Translations under genes and position numbers: made by a program | In this document: positions 12,184-12,264 of the stretch, piece after piece | How the letters are laid out: each line of letters starts with the position of its first letter | Position numbering within the stretch: the first letter of the stretch is position 1 | The notes under the pieces: generated by a model | Seen by the model: the letters and a program-made list of their open reading frames with translations, nothing else | The model's database searches: none | What the model was told of the DNA's origin: nothing | Source of the DNA: Clostridia bacterium | GTDB lineage: Bacteria; Bacillota_A; Clostridia; Oscillospirales; CAG-272 | Assembly (NCBI GenBank): GCA_017626655.1 | Contig: JAGAIH010000302.1 | Location: 1-12,264, forward strand | Direction of reading: 5' to 3' | Length of the DNA: 12,264 bases

Positions 12184-12264
12184 ATGCGAATCAGAATCAG
12201 CCCCTTGGCAGGGGTTTTCGTAGGGGGCGCGTTGCTCATGGGCGCGCTGACCGTCCGGTGGGAC
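12184..12264 (+). CDS. membrane or secreted protein, only the first 27 codons in the window
   Basis: ATG 12184 follows GGGAGG with 6-7 nt spacing. The visible start MRIRISPLAGVFVGGALLMG is a short basic end followed by a hydrophobic segment, either a signal peptide or the first helix of a membrane protein. The opening resembles the start of clostridial site-2 protease (SpoIVFB-like) proteins, but 27 residues are too few to name it. Upstream, CATATTAT at 12147-12154 may be a -10 element; no -35 at normal spacing was found, so a non-sigma-A promoter is possible. Confidence 0.55.
   Translation, partial: MRIRISPLAGVFVGGALLMGALTVRWD

Overview
The window looks like a chromosomal segment of a moderately GC-rich, low-GC-phylum Gram-positive bacterium, most likely of class Clostridia (an Oscillospiraceae-type gut anaerobe is my guess). 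The reasons are strong AGGAGG ribosome binding sites, textbook TTGACA/TATAAT promoters with 17-bp spacers and extended TGn -10 motifs, GTG and TTG starts, and a DUF1836-type regulator, YwaF-type membrane proteins and XRE regulators. Assignment below class level is inference.

Left part (1-2714): the recombinase end of what appears to be an integrated element. An XRE-family regulator (partial, minus strand) has a perfect 14-bp palindrome just downstream of its promoter. About 800 bp without a long gene follows. It holds three large hairpin-forming inverted repeats, a consensus promoter, and a 25-residue hydrophobic mini-ORF. Next comes a large serine recombinase broken by a single in-frame TAA. 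A tRNA-Leu(CAG) with its own promoter and terminator (2729-2909, minus) begins the apparent host backbone.

Middle part (2949-7148): a minus-strand three-gene operon of polytopic membrane proteins. Order of transcription is YwaF/TMEM164-like, YhhN/TMEM86-like (lysoplasmalogenase family), then a second YwaF/TMEM164-like protein. The animal relatives act on ether and plasmenyl phospholipids, so this is a candidate bacterial ether-lipid (plasmalogen) remodelling operon. Upstream are an extended -10 promoter, a 21-bp perfect AT palindrome, a 16-bp perfect hairpin, and a roughly 390-nt minus-strand transcription unit with good signals but no intact ORF. Divergent from that unit is an intracellular SGNH/GDSL hydrolase.

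Right part (7149-12264): a CPA2-type cation:proton antiporter with a consensus promoter overlapped by an inverted repeat; a bidirectional terminator; a winged-helix regulator with a degenerate ROK-like C-terminal part; the RNase P RNA gene (rnpB) with promoter, closed P1 helix and terminator; an inverted array of 7-bp repeats (RRGATAY); a small XRE regulator with a TTG start; tandem terminators; and a two-gene operon (DUF1836 regulator, then a four-helix membrane protein). At the right edge lies the first 27 codons of a plus-strand membrane or secreted protein.

No CRISPR array, rRNA or intact insertion sequence was seen. The most interesting material is the ether-lipid-type operon with its complex upstream region, and the hairpin-rich, peptide-encoding leader of the recombinase.
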